Assembly (NCBI GenBank): GCA_025642065.1
Contig: JAODUP010001145.1
Coordinates: 37,449 to 101,448 of the forward strand
Origin: Paralvinella palmiformis
Taxonomy: Eukaryota > Annelida > Polychaeta > Terebellida > Alvinellidae
Direction of reading: 5' to 3'
Length of the DNA stretch: 64,000 bases
The position numbers and the translations under genes are program-made. Under the pieces are notes generated by a model. That model did no database searches. It was not told the DNA's origin and worked only from the letters and a program-made list of their open reading frames with translations. How positions within the stretch are numbered: the first letter of the stretch is position 1; every line of letters begins with the position of its first letter. Shown piece after piece: positions 1 to 11,450 of the stretch.

Positions 1-923
1 ACTGAGACAGAGGACGCACATCGCGCAGAAATTACTGAAAGATGTAGAGGACAAAATAATCAGCTTTCACCAATATATCATTAAACAGCGGAAAAAAAGA
101 AAACCATGCAGGCCATCATACCCGGAGGGTGTACGTCACTACTGCAGCCGCTGGAAGTATGCCTGAACAAGCCATTTAAGGGTGAAATGCGCAAATTATG
201 GAACAACTGGATGACAGAAGGTGATAAACCATTAACAGCTGCAGGTAATCTAAAGATACCATCAATTCCTCTGGTCATCGGGTGGGTTAAAACCGCATGG
301 GGGTGTATTCCGGAAGAAATGGTGCATAAGTCATTCTTAAAGTGTGGCATTTTTAATAAGATGGACGGAACAGAAGGTGATGCCCTATATGAAGACTTTC
401 ATTGGGATGGCGTTGCCGAAACTGAGGATGTGGCGGACAGTGACGGCTATGGTAATTACTATGATGATTCTGTTGATACATGTGAGATTCCAGATTACGA
501 CTGGGTCAGCTTTTTCGCGGATGATGACAACGATTCAGATTTTGAGGGATTTTAAACCAATACCGTGAAATGTCTGAAAAACCTAGTTTTGGTGTATAAC
601 ACACAAGAGAAATCAGGATAATCTGCAGTATTTTGTCCATAATTATCTACACCCTCCGTGTATGACAGCGTGATACAGATTTCATAATTGCTTTGATGTT
701 GTATTTAATAAACAAACTTCTCTCAATTGTGAGCAGTGATTTCTATTGTTTTTCTTTAAAAAAGACACATTTAGTTCTGGTGTATAACGTGGAATTACGG
801 CAGCGGAAATTACGGTAATTGACCTCGACTTATACGGTGAGCAGAGGCTTGAGGAAAGAATTACAGGGTCAAAAACTGACCTCAACTTATCTACCGGGTC
901 AGCTTATATGCGAGTATATACAG
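1..923 (+). mobile_element. pogo/Tigger-like DNA transposon, internally deleted, 5' end outside window
   Basis: Two separated parts of one transposase are seen. Bases 2-100 in frame 2 read like the N-terminal DNA-binding part (RQRTHIAQKLLKD, then a basic KQRKKRK). From 106 in frame 1 the reading jumps to the C-terminal DDE part (IPGGCTSLLQPLEVCLNKPF) and ends at 555 in an acidic tail. The catalytic core that should lie between them is missing. After the coding remnant, the right end runs to about 923 and ends in the reverse complement of TACTGTATATACTCGCATAT, with TA at 924-925 as the probable target duplication. The family assignment rests on established pogo/Tigger transposase motifs. The element cannot mobilise itself as it stands. 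The left inverted repeat is outside the window. Confidence 0.75.
106..555 (+). pseudogene. C-terminal fragment of pogo/Tigger-like transposase
   Basis: This is a 149-codon open stretch. It begins just before the IPGG...LQPL..CLNKPF block typical of the end of the DDE domain of jerky/Tigger/pogo transposases. It continues through RKLWNNWM and VIGWVKTAW and ends in a very acidic tail (DDDNDSDFEGF). The first two catalytic acidic residues lie upstream in complete family members and are absent here because of the internal deletion. The ATG at 106 is only an internal Met of the ancestral reading frame. It is a broken transposon gene, not a host gene. Confidence 0.75.
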
Positions 924-925
924 TA

Positions 926-1975
926 GTTAGAATCCATTACTAGTCCACAGGACTAGTGACTTTAAAAATGTACTGTTCCTGAGTGTAATTCACTATTCCT
1001 GACTGCGCTGAATAAAGTTTATAGATAAAGGTTTGACATAAGAGCTACCTGTCTTACCTGTGTTTGTGGGTGGTTTTGCTTAAGAGTTAGTTGTCTTACC
1101 TGTGTTTGTGGGTGGTTTTGCTTAAGAGTTACCTTTTTGGGTGGTTTTATTTTAGAGTTTCCCTTTAGTCATGTGTTCCAGGTGTGACCTGCACTGAAGC
1201 TAAATAAACCACTCACTCAGTGAGAGAAGATTAAAGAGCGAAATGTATAAAAAATACTAATATTTGTAATGATATATATATATATATATATATATATGAT
1301 TATTATATAAATGTATTAATATGTGTGAATCATGAAATGTGTTAATAAATATTCTGAAATATCACGCACACAAATATGCAGGATTGTTGCAGATGTTATG
1401 CAAATACATGCAGACAAATACACACACACACACACACAATAATCCTGTACATAAAGCTTGAATTAAGGTCTCTCAATAAATAATGGTTTGCTAGGTAATG
1501 GTTTGTAACAAAGAATACATGAAGATAGATAAACAATGTGTATATAGTCTGAGGTGGGTTAGCATAAAATGAACCACATGGATTTATAGATGTTCTGATC
1601 TTTAGTGGAGTGTGTAAAGATTTGATACTATGTTGTCTATTCATCGTTCATAATTCTTGAAAGTATGTATTGTTATGTATCAAGTTTGAAATTGTTCCAG
1701 GAGAAAATTTCCAACAGTTGTTTTTTGTAATTAGTCTAAAAATCAGTGGTTCTGTTAAAATATAGCCTACACTCATACTTCTTTGCTTCCTTCATTTTTT
1801 ATTATGATAGGGAAATATTGTAGTTTCTTTGATAGAACACAACTTTTCACTGATTACTTGAAAAACAGTGGTAGACGTGACAAGTTAGTTATATACACGA
1901 CATGAAATGATGTGTCTTACATGTCCTTGTGTCAAAGGTGGAAGAACATTTGATTAAAGCTTTTGAATTTTTCAG
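926..1975. other. non-coding stretch upstream of the BRAP exon (intron of BRAP)
   Basis: No gene is visible. A short repeated segment (a GTCTTACCTGTGTTTGTGGG unit) occurs twice at about 1049-1117. There is an (AT)n run at 1273-1297 and a (CA)n run at 1423-1437. The stretch ends in a pyrimidine-rich tract and the splice acceptor AG at 1974-1975. Confidence 0.5.
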
Positions 1976-4900
1976 TTGTCTTGTAAACTCCAAAAGTTGA
2001 CACTTGCCTTAACCGAAGAGCAAGAAATGAACAAAGCTTTGAGGCAAAATCAATCCCAGTGGCAATCAAAAGTGAATGAAATGGAGAAGGTGATGCAACA
2101 AAGAGAAAAGGTAAGTGTGTATGTGTGTGTGAAATTGAAAGGAGAGAATCTATATTTTCAGAGGTACATATATACAGTCTGCCTCCACTATAATACGGTG
2201 TCTGTGTTCCATAGGACTTGGAACACATTATAAGTGGACCCTGGACATTTCCTGACCTACTTTTCCACTTCAGAAAATGAGCATAACCAAAGTATCACAT
2301 AATTTAGGAAAAGTAATAAATACTTTGTTCTATTTCCATGTAGATATAATAATTTGCATTTTTTTAATCCAAATGGAATGATGAATTGTGACAATGTGGC
2401 TAATGCTAAATCCTGCTTTGTATTGTACTGGAAATTCTATGAGAGGCAGCAAATATATTGACCATTAAATTGGTGTTTATTTGTATGTTAGATTCTGCCA
2501 CCCATGTATAGTAGACTCTGGCACACCATTATCACCCGATACTAGTTTGTGATTCACTTTACTCTACACATGTGATAACTTCCCGTTTCTCTCTGACGAT
2601 GTCAGATTTTTGTTTCAGCATCATCGTCCTTGAAATCTGTCACTGTGTGTTGTACATACAGTATAGAATTTGAGGTTCGCTATGATAATGTCAAATGATG
2701 GAAAATTAATGGGGTTTTATGTGAATAGATGTGAATCAAGAATTATTTTATCGGTAGAGCCATGTGTGATGAATGGCAGTGATTTGGTTATCAGTGCCAC
2801 ATGAAGAGATTAAGCCATCCACTTGAATGCATGTTTGTTCCATTCAGTAGGGAGGAGAGTAGATGACCCCTTACAAAAAGTAGGCAGCAGCTCACCTATG
2901 GTGGCCTGTAAAGTATTAGAAAAAGCTGTATCTTGTCGTTTGAACATTCACTTAAACTGGAATGTTTTTCAGTCTGCTTACAAATAATTTTACTCTACAG
3001 AAACCGCTCTACTAAAAGTTCATAACGACATAACAGTAAACGTGGACACAGGAAAGGTCAAAGCACTAACACTTTTAGATTTATCTGCAGCTTTTGAGAC
3101 CATTGATTATTCTGTTCTTCTAGCTCGCCTCTGATTGGTATGGCATATGAGGTACAGTACTTACCTGGATCCGCTCATTCTTAATAAATGGGTTTCAATC
3201 AATAAAAATAAGAAAATGTTTTTCAATGACAGTGCCTTTGTTTTGCAGTATTCTAAAACACATCTGTTCAATGTTGCTTTCACAGATAAATAATAATTAT
3301 CTTTTAAATCTCTTATAGGGTTTTTATAGACATATTATTTGGGGTATTATTATATTAAAAAGATCAAAGCATCCAAGGGAAATCAAAGGACTGTTTTCAG
3401 TGTTGTGAATAAAGTATTACATAAAAGTCAAACTGTCCTCCCAAATAATATCAACTCAGATAAAGATATGGCCCATTGTTTTAATAACTTATTATGTCAA
3501 AACATATTAAATATATGTAGTGGGTTCCAGTCCAGCACCTTATCACAGGGTAAGCCATTGGTAGAAGAGTCCTGCATATCCTGATGGATACATTTGAGCC
3601 TTTTACAGAGACTGATATCAGACAGTTGCTGAAAAGTCATCTAATGCTTTCTGTGCAGTTGACCCTATGCCTACATGGCTTGTGAAAGATTGTCTGGATG
3701 TTCTGATAAACCCAATTACAAAAATAGTTAATAAATCATTATCTCTGGGTGTTTTCCCAAGATCCATGAAAGCTGCCCTTGTAAAACCATTAATAAAAAA
3801 AACACTATGGACTGTAATATTCTAAACAATTACAGACCTGTTTCGAATCTTACATTTTTATCTAAAGTTATAGAAAAGGCAGTTGCTTTCCATCTAAACA
3901 AGTATTTAATCAATAATAACCTTAATGAATCACTACAGTCTGCCTATAAAAGTGATCACAGCACTGAAACAGCCTTGGTTCGAATGAAAAATGATATTAT
4001 GATGTCAATTGATCAAGGTAAGCCAGTAATACTTGTTCTTCTGGACCTGTCTGCTGCATTTGATACAGTTGACCATAATGTACTTTTCTCTAGGTTAAAA
4101 GACATGTTTGATGGTATCTTCTGGACCTGTTTGCTGCATTTGATACAGTTGACCATAATGTACTTTTCTCTAGGTTAAAAGGTATTTTATCTGACATTCA
4201 GTTTTTGTTATCTGGTGTACCACAGGGTTCAGTTCTTGGTCCTCTGGTTTTCACAATGTATCGATTACCCTTAATGGGTCAGTAAAAAATCTAGGGGTTA
4301 TTTTTGACCAATGTATTAACATGCATGAACATGTCATATCAGTATGCCGAGCTGCCTACTACCATCTTAAGAACATCCACTGTTTAAAAGCATTCTTGAC
4401 ACAAGAATCACTTGTAACTGTAGTTCATACCTTTGTTACATCTCGTATAGACTATTGTAACTCCCTGTTATATGGCATATCTGATTATAACATTAATCGC
4501 CTTCAGCGAATTCAGCATAGTGCAGCTCGCATTGTAACAAATACTAGAAAATATGATCATATCACCCCAATTCTTCAAAAACTACATTGGCTACCTGTTA
4601 GACAGCGTATCCATTTTAAGATTCTGTTAATAACTTATAAATCTATTAATGATATGGCGCCAGAATACCTGTGTGAACTGGTTTCCATTAGAAAGTCATC
4701 TCGAAAACTCAGGTCATCCAGTTAGATACTATTGCAGGTGCCAGTGTCTTGGCTCAAGTCATATGGTAATTGTGCGTTTAGTGTTGCAGCCCCCACTTTG
4801 TGGAATAAGTTGCCGGCAAATATTAGAAATGCGTCGTCTCTTGGAGATTTTAAGTCTCTTCTAAAAATACACCTATTTAAGGTCGCTTTCACAGATAAAT

Positions 4901-6198
4901 AATTATTATCTTTTAAAAGATTACAGGGTTTGACACGCTGGGTGATCATTGGTGATGTTTTGAGTTATGAAGAATACAAAGTGTTGACACTTTGTTTAAG
5001 TTACAGGAATGGTAAAGAGCTTATGACGTGGAAGTGTTCTCAGCAGACTTCAGTATTTTTATTCCAAATGATTGTCATCAAGTTACGGTGCTTTATATCT
5101 GTTCCGCGGTATACTGGACCACATTATATTGCAATCAGGCTGTATTTCAGTGGGGTATGAGAAGTTCAGTTTAGCTGCTTGCCACTCTTGGGACACGCGG
5201 CTGGTCGGTGTCTATGGAAACATCACCCCCCCCCCCTCCGAACATTGGGCTATCCTACTGCCCAGTGAAAGATGAAAAAAATTAATAATATTTAGATACA
5301 GTTTTAACTGGTTATTATATATAATATACTATATATTAATATCAATTGTTTCTATCGCCAATTCAGGTGGTGAGATGGCTTCGTCTCATTCAGCTCTTTT
5401 TGCCGTTACTGTGACTGACGATGTTTCATTCAGTTTTGTTTAACTATATATGATATTGTTGTATTTACTCCACAAAGTGTGGGTTCCCAAAAATTGTGCC
5501 CAATCTCCGGTTAAAGAGTGGCACGGATTATTTATCATAGTGGTGTTAGCAGACCTATTCTCACTTAACGTTCATTGAATAGGTACGCAACCCCCGATAA
5601 GGACAGTTGGAGTATTGGTGGGGGATCGATGTACTAAATACCTAGGGCTTAACAATAATAATGGTGTTCGGTTTGCCAACTCATTTTTGGTTAAACAATA
5701 AAACTGGTTTTTCTACCAAGATATTACCTTGAATGGTCATGTGCATAATATTGTATTTTTATTAAATATTACAGTGGTAGTCAATTATCTTTACCAGACA
5801 CCAAAATAAAACTGATTGTATTTAAATTATTTGTCGTTCTGAAACTCAATGATTACATTATGATATGTTTGTCCGTTATGATCAAAACAAAAAATACATA
5901 CCAGTTACTGATTGCAGAATAACATTGTTCCAAACTGAATTATCATACTTATTATTTTGGTCTGATTTGATACATATATAGATGCATTCAAAATTTAAAT
6001 CTTTGTTTTCAGGAATTTCAAGATGTTCAAGAACAGCTTCGGGATGTCATGTTTTACTTTGAAGCTCAGCAGAAGTTATCCGAGACCACTGCTGCCACCC
6101 AGGAGGAAATAAAAGATGGCCACATTGTAGTTCAAAGTGGTGCCACAGGTGGAGCTAGTGGTATTAAAAGAGGGAGGAAGAAGGGAGCCAGACAGTAA
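1976..6198 (+). CDS. BRAP: BRAP (BRCA1-associated protein, RING-type E3 ligase), last two coding exons
   Basis: Only the C-terminus lies in the window. Coding exons are 1976-2110 (45 codons, phase 0, AG before, GTAAGT after) and 6013-6198 (62 codons including TAA). The first carries coiled-coil sequence with the BRAP block [14 protein letters not shown]. The second continues with [16 protein letters not shown] and finishes in a Gly/Ser-rich stretch and a basic tail ([10 protein letters not shown]), as in vertebrate BRAP. BRAP is known as a cytoplasmic RING/UBP-zinc-finger ubiquitin ligase that binds nuclear localisation signals and dampens Ras/MAPK scaffolding; the catalytic domains must lie to the left of the window. 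A polyadenylation signal AATAAA is at 6297-6302, about 100 bases past the stop. The 3.9 kb intron between the exons holds LINE debris. Confidence 0.9.
2890..3160 (+). mobile_element. LINE reverse-transcriptase fragment in BRAP intron
   Basis: A decayed piece of a non-LTR retrotransposon reads (with stops) FQSAYK, then [13 protein letters not shown], then [20 protein letters not shown]. This is the reverse-transcriptase region before the catalytic YxDD box. It stops at a TGA near 3132. It is a separate copy from the one starting at about 3357. Confidence 0.7.
3240..3356 (+). mobile_element. LINE 3' untranslated end, nested between LINE fragments
   Basis: This segment matches the 3' end seen at 8735-8815: the encoded FTDK stop, then the same untranslated sequence with GGGTTTTTATAGACA and GGGTATTATTATATTA. 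It ends abruptly where the next LINE copy begins, suggesting one copy inserted into or joined to another. Confidence 0.65.
3357..4930 (+). pseudogene. CR1/L2-like non-LTR retrotransposon ORF2, decayed
   Basis: Reverse-transcriptase blocks occur in order across several frames: [14 protein letters not shown] (about 3667), [19 protein letters not shown] (3829), [18 protein letters not shown] (3940), [17 protein letters not shown] (4028), [14 protein letters not shown] (4213). The piece with the catalytic YADD box is missing between about 4255 and 4265. The C-terminal part resumes with [12 protein letters not shown] and [20 protein letters not shown] and ends with [20 protein letters not shown] and a stop near 4901. 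Several frameshifts and an 80-bp tandem duplication are present, so it is dead. It lies in the last BRAP intron in sense orientation. Confidence 0.85.
4041..4182 (+). repeat. local tandem duplication (80-bp period) inside the LINE
   Basis: About 60 bases starting CTGGACCTGTCTGCTGCATT at 4041 recur at 4121 with one mismatch (CTGGACCTGTTTGCTGCATT). The copies are 80 bp apart and the catalytic [12 protein letters not shown] segment is therefore present twice. The event happened after insertion of the LINE, since other copies do not have it. Confidence 0.85.
4931..6012. other. remaining BRAP intron, no gene seen
   Basis: The sequence is AT-rich, with a C-run near 5226-5237 and AT-rich runs around 5320. 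Nothing codes convincingly in it. It ends at the acceptor AG 6011-6012. Confidence 0.4.
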
Positions 6199-6302
6199 AT
6201 TTCACATTAAGTAACTACAATAACTTTGATGCTGGATATCATTGCAGTAAGAGTATTGTGCTGGTTACTGAAGTGCATTAATTGGTGTACCATTTTAATA
6301 AA
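6199..6302 (+). terminator. BRAP: BRAP 3' UTR with AATAAA polyadenylation signal
   Basis: The AATAAA at 6297-6302 is the first canonical signal after the BRAP stop. A second AATAAA lies near 7293. Which one is used cannot be told from sequence. Confidence 0.5.
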
Positions 6303-6459
6303 AAATACATTGCCAAAGTATTTGGATGTGATTATATTATTATTCAATGTCAGATTTGTTTTTATCTTCCTATATTTCCTGAATATAGACCTCTCTCTCT
6401 CTCTCTGTGTATTATGGTTAAATTGATTAGTACCTAACCAGGTTCAAGCAGTTATATCA

Positions 6460-6545
6460 GAAATGTGTTTCATCTTTCACCTAGCCTCATTACCTTTTGG
6501 GGGTCACTTGGCCCATTTAATCTACCTTGTGGCTGTAAAACACGA
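6460..6545 (+). mobile_element. SINE fragment (conserved central domain), downstream of BRAP
   Basis: It has the core shared by the SINEs at 33312, 53058 and 53864: GTGTTTCATCTTTCAC, CTCATTACCTTTTGG, GGTCACTTGGCCCATTTA, then TGGCTGTAAAACA. The tRNA-like head is missing. It is a truncated sense-strand copy. Confidence 0.6.
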
Positions 6546-7345
6546 ACATTTAAAACATTTCAAGCAGTTAATTTATTTCAAAGGAGTAAAAATATATTAA
6601 GGCAGATAAGGGAAAATCTGGGCTTTTTATAAGTCAACATACAAATAGCATTAGCCAGGATCTAGTTTAAAAATGTCAGCACATTCTTGTGAAATGTTTT
6701 TGTGTTCTACTCACTCCAATTGATTGGATCCATGGTTGGATAATTGGCAATAACCAATTAAAGGATACTCGTAACTAAAATAAAACTAATACCACTGAAT
6801 TTAAATTCTTATTCAAAGTTTTAGAAAGTTTCAAAAGAAGGCCGAGACTTGTTGAGAGAGTCTTACTTCCTGCTACCTCTTGGTTCTAGAATATGCCTTG
6901 TATTACCATGTCGGTGTTCATTTCAGTAGACTTAAGAAATACTGATGTATTTTGTTTTAATATTTAGAGCAATTTCTTTGATGTTTTCATGCCTTACTGA
7001 ATGACTCTGTGAGCGTTTGCTAGGAGCATCACTAGGTGTGTGTGTGTGTGTGTGTATGCATGTGTATCAATATTATGAGTTTTCCCCACGTAATCGAATC
7101 ATGTTTGTGTGCAGTGCTGCATGTCAAGTGTGGTTTCTGTAATGTGAAAAGAGACATTAATAAGGATTTTCTTTATTTTGGTGATTGTGTCAGGTTTAGG
7201 ATGCGTTTTATTAATGTTATAATGGTACAGTTGGTTCCGTCAGACCCGTACATGTGATATAATGTAACAGGATATACTGTAACACGAGATGATAATAAAA
7301 GATGTGTTCTCCCACTAGTAACTCTTAGATGTATTTCTGCTGGTA
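6546..7345. other. intergenic, nothing recognised apart from a (GT)n run
   Basis: This is AT-rich spacer with a TG microsatellite at 7036-7055. No coding support is seen. Confidence 0.4.
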
Positions 7346-7419
7346 ATTCTCACCTTATTCCACGGTTGGTTCTCACCTTGTTCCACGGTTGGTTCTAACC
7401 TTATTCCACGGTTGGTTGG
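7346..7419 (+). repeat. 25-bp unit repeated three times
   Basis: The block TTCTCACCTTATTCCACGG followed by TTGG occurs three times head to tail, with only a few substitutions (CACCTTGTT, TAACCTTATT). Confidence 0.8.
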
Positions 7420-7420
7420 C

Positions 7421-8200
7421 AGGTTTTTTACACCGACGTTGTTAACAATGTTAATTAATGGTAATTACCCGTCATGTAAAAACAGTTTTTTTACAGTTTT
7501 TTACACTGACTTATAAAAAACTCAATTTAAATCAAATGCAGCTATAAAATAGTAAAATTATAACAATATAACATCTACTACAACATGACTATAATAATAC
7601 AATATGTAATACAGCATTTGAGTTAAGACTAATCCACATTATTATAACCCAATATCTAGTCTAGTTGACTCCTTCACTAACTACTTAACTATATCTGGTA
7701 TGTGGGTTATTACTACTTTTATATACTGCAGATAATCTATTACTCTCAAAATAACCTTCTATCCGATGTTGACACATACGCGTATTGTATTGTTTTTAGA
7801 TGCGACTTCATTACCTAGGTGACATATCGTAATGTTAAAATGTGAAATAAGCAAAGTGTGATCATCATCAAGCTAATAACGCTGCCAAAGAATGCAAGTC
7901 CACTACACAAAATGTTCAATGAATTCAGTTTCATCAGCATCAATTGAGTGAATATTTTCCAACTTTGGAAATATTCACACTAAAGTGTGCAATCCTCTAG
8001 GCAACGGTAAAACTTTTAAGCCTGGTATTCTGCTATAGGATTCTCAGAGGCAGAGATTATTAACTGTTCAGATAGACAATATTCACTTTGTGTGTCATTA
8101 TTTTGCTATATTCTTAGTATTCAGGTACAAATTCATGTGTCAAATATTTAGTAGCGTGTTAATAAAAATTCATGTATGTGAAAGACACTATCACATAAAT
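7421..8200 (+). repeat. dispersed repeat, copy A (inverted relative to copy B at 13664-14680)
   Basis: This stretch is homologous to the reverse complement of 13664-14680. Matching blocks include AGGTTTTTTACAC at one end, ACTATATCTGGTATGTGGGT, CACTACACAAAATGTTCAAT, TATAGGATTCTCAGAGGCAG, and GAAAGACACTATCA at the other end. Copy A has an extra block of roughly 200 bp near its left end, and copy B has extra sequence in its middle. No long ORF is conserved between the copies, so it looks like a non-autonomous element of unknown class. Confidence 0.7.
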
Positions 8201-8540
8201 GTATTGAACGACACCCATTAAGACTAGTAGAATTGGCTTATAGTTATAATGAATGAGTTGTTTTTTTACAGTTTCTTACAGTATTTTACGGTTATTAACA
8301 GTTTTTTTTACAATCTAATATAAGAAATATGTTTTTACAGTAAAAAAAACAACTCTGCCTTATACAACACGTATAAAAAGAGTTTTTTTAAGTCTTCTAA
8401 TTTCATATTGTGTAAGAGTAATTTTCTATCATATGTGCTCTCATTAATTAGTTAAAATTACTTTATTATATACTATCTGTCTAAACAAAAGAATACTAAA
8501 AACAACAATAACACTCATTAGAATGTTCGTTATATTAGCC

Positions 8541-8895
8541 TGTGATGTTACTTTAAAACTCAGGTCATCCAGTCAGATATTATTGCAGGTGTCAGTGTCT
8601 CGGCTCAAGTCATATGGTAATTGTGCGTTTAGTGTTACAGCCCCCACTTTGGGAATAGGTTGCCGGCAAATATTAGAAATGCGTCGACTCTTGGAAATTT
8701 TAAGTCTCTTCTAAAAACACACCTATTTAAGGTCACTTTCACAGATAAATAATGATTATCTTTTAAATCATTACAGGGTTTTTATAGACATTATTTGGAG
8801 TATTATTATATTACATATTATTTGTACAGCGCCTTTGAATGACTCCTGCTAGTAAGGGCGCTTTATTAAATATACATTATTATTATTATTATTAT
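8541..8895 (+). mobile_element. 3' end of CR1/L2-like LINE with (ATT)n tail
   Basis: This repeats the 3' part of the LINE at 3357-4930 (the stretch encoding [12 protein letters not shown] is present but damaged). It then gives the complete 3' untranslated end: GTACAGCGCCTTTGAATG, GGCGCTTTATTAAATATACA and a (TTA)n microsatellite tail. A simple-repeat 3' tail rather than poly(A) is typical of CR1/L2-type elements. It is strongly 5'-truncated. Confidence 0.85.
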
Positions 8896-9315
8896 TAAGC
8901 TTTTCTTTCAGAAAGTATTAAATTCAAAAAAGTAAAAAATGTTACACATGACAACAAAACATCCGATATTCTTAATCGCTGTACTTTACAAATCTGATAA
9001 AAACATATACTAACCATTTGATTGCCACTTCGGTAAACTTCTTATAATAATAATTGGTGACATAAATTTGTATCCAAAACATTGCACAAAAAGCTACATA
9101 AGCTTGAATAATAAGTTCCTTTTGTTTAGTATTTGTGTTGGTCACACTCTAACTGATGTCATCAGATGGTATGGACACAGGTAACGATGGAATTTAATTC
9201 CAGAGCCTAGAGATTAACAGCATAATTGTCATTAATTGCACTTTCAGATTGCCATTATGCAGTGCAAGCCATATTATACAATTCATTCACAGCTTATTCA
9301 GTTTCCTATCTGTAG

Positions 9316-9355
<40 letters not shown>

Positions 9356-11202
9356 CCTAAAGAATAAATGCCCTCCCAAACAACACTTTGAAATGGATGT
9401 ATTTTAAAGCAATTATTATGCATCACCATAGAGTATGAGATTTTTAGTGTTCTGAAAGAAGGCACCCAACTAATCCTGCAAATTAGTATTGGATACAAAC
9501 CATAAAAATGACACAAATCTTAGCTAAGTTCTATTGGAAATATTGTCAATTATTTCTAAATACCCCCCAAAAAATACCATCTTTTTATCAGATGACCAGA
9601 AGTAACAAACATACATTCACTATTGATCAAGTCCTCCATTGTACTTAAGAAATGATAAGGCTAGACTGTCAGATAAATATATCACGCAATGTTAGAGAGA
9701 TGCCATAGCAATATGTTCCGGCATTAGTAAATAAAGTTAATGCCATAATTGAACGCTTCTCCACCAAAACATATTGGTGTGTTAGTAATATGACAACATC
9801 TATATGTATATGTATATTGGTTTAAATAAACACACACATCTTTATGTTTGTATTTCTCTGTTATGACTATTCTGGCTACCAAGCCTGGAAGAAAACTATA
9901 ATTATGTTCTTATATGTTCCGGCTTGTGTGTGTGTGTGTTACCAGACGCTCTGCAGCATATAGTTCTGTATCCACAATTGGGATTTATTCTACACTACTA
10001 CTACTATTACACACATGCACACACACATTAGTAGTTTAATTTATAATTATTAAAATTTAAAAAAAAACTAATATCATTGACACCAAACATTTAGGACTTC
10101 GTAAACAATTTTACAGGTGGAAGACTGTCAGTGGGTTACACTTATTCTATTTGAATCTACTGACAGGCAATAAAACAACATTTTAATTTAGGCCATACAC
10201 AATTGTCATTTAGGCCAAAAGAATTAAAATTAGTTTAAAATCCCTATGACTTAATTGATTTGTGACATAGATTCCAGGCATGCAATTAAGCTGATCCCTA
10301 TTTCATGTCTTGGGGAGAAATTCCGACTACTGTTGTATACCCGTAAGTGTATAACTTTTATTTTGCCAAGATGAGACACTATATATATACATATGTATAA
10401 CTGGTACCCAACTGGTAAAAACGTGGAGATTCTGACGTTATTGATAAAGAAACATTTCTGCGACCAACTCTGTCTGATTATATCCAGGTTTTAATGTAGT
10501 TCTTTTCTATTTACTGAACTGAACTTTATTTTAAATTTCCATATCTATGTATATAATAAATATAATGAAATAATAGAACATGGAATTTGAAGGGCCAGTG
10601 TAGCCAAAGCTGTCTTCCCACTGACTCTGATGTATGATGTGTACACTTTATTATATAAATATAAAAAAGAACAGTGAAAGAGGAGGCATGAATAAAATAT
10701 ATACTCAGACCTGGACTTGAGATACCATGAGGCCCGTACCCTACATTGACGACCTGGTATATCAATTCCCCTTAACATGACAAAACAAAGGATACATAAT
10801 TATAATGTTTCTGAATACACATTTAAATGTTTAAACATGGCCACAGAGTTGACGTCATAAACCCTGAATTAATCCATGGTTTTTGACATTGTGTCAGAAA
10901 CAGGTTTATGATGGTTTATGACATGATAGCATCATAAAATGTCAAAAGCATATTTTTTTAATACAAAGATAGGCACAGCCAACAAATAATTATACACTGG
11001 TATTGTTTGTAACCAAAATCAATTGTCTTGATTAGTCTGCCATTTGTTTCTAGAGCTTAGGGGACAGTATTAATTTAATAGAACTATTCATGAATTGGAT
11101 GACAAGCTGATGTTTATCTGTGGATGGCCATGCAGTGACACTACAAGACAGTGGCTTCACTTAATGATCCTCCATGTGGCAAGAGCTAAAGATATCTGCT
11201 AC
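8896..11202. other. intergenic, no gene seen
   Basis: The stretch holds (AT)n at about 9319-9352 and short TG/CA runs near 9928 and 10015. ORFs here are short, AT-rich and without family resemblance. A few GGTTTATGAC-type words around 10904-10924 recur in both orientations at 11850-11930 and may mark the ends of an old element, but the match is too weak to call. Confidence 0.35.
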
Positions 11203-11450
11203 CAGACATATGGGGTCAATTCAATTCTGGAATTGATTTTTTTTAACGGAATTGATCAATTTGGAATTGAACTTTGCTACAAAAAATTAAATCCACAAAT
11301 TAATTTACCATTTAATTTTTTAATTCAGAAATATTCCTTCCATCACAATCCTACTTGGAATATAAATGGAATTGATAAATTTGATGCGGAATTGATCAAA
11401 TGGAATTGAGTGGGATTGGAATTGACAAAATGGATTTGACCCCATGATTG
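11203..11450 (+). mobile_element. hAT-like MITE, copy 1 (8-bp target duplication TCTGCTAC)
   Basis: The element starts CAGACATATGGGGTCAATTC and ends TTTGACCCCATGATTG, giving imperfect terminal inverted repeats. It is flanked by TCTGCTAC at 11195-11202 and 11451-11458. The inside is rich in AATTGA words and matches copy 2 at 25872-26190 (for example TTTGCTACAAAAAATTAAAT). Eight-bp target duplications and ends beginning CA are hAT hallmarks. It has no coding capacity; the open frame across it is chance. Confidence 0.8.

Noticed and set aside
2111..2233. Read-through of the BRAP exon past 2110
   Set aside because: A perfect GTAAGT donor follows, and the next exon continues the known BRAP C-terminus.
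11095..11409. Plus-strand 104-codon frame
   Set aside because: It runs through the AATTGA-rich hAT-like MITE; the amino-acid content is a by-product of the repeat.
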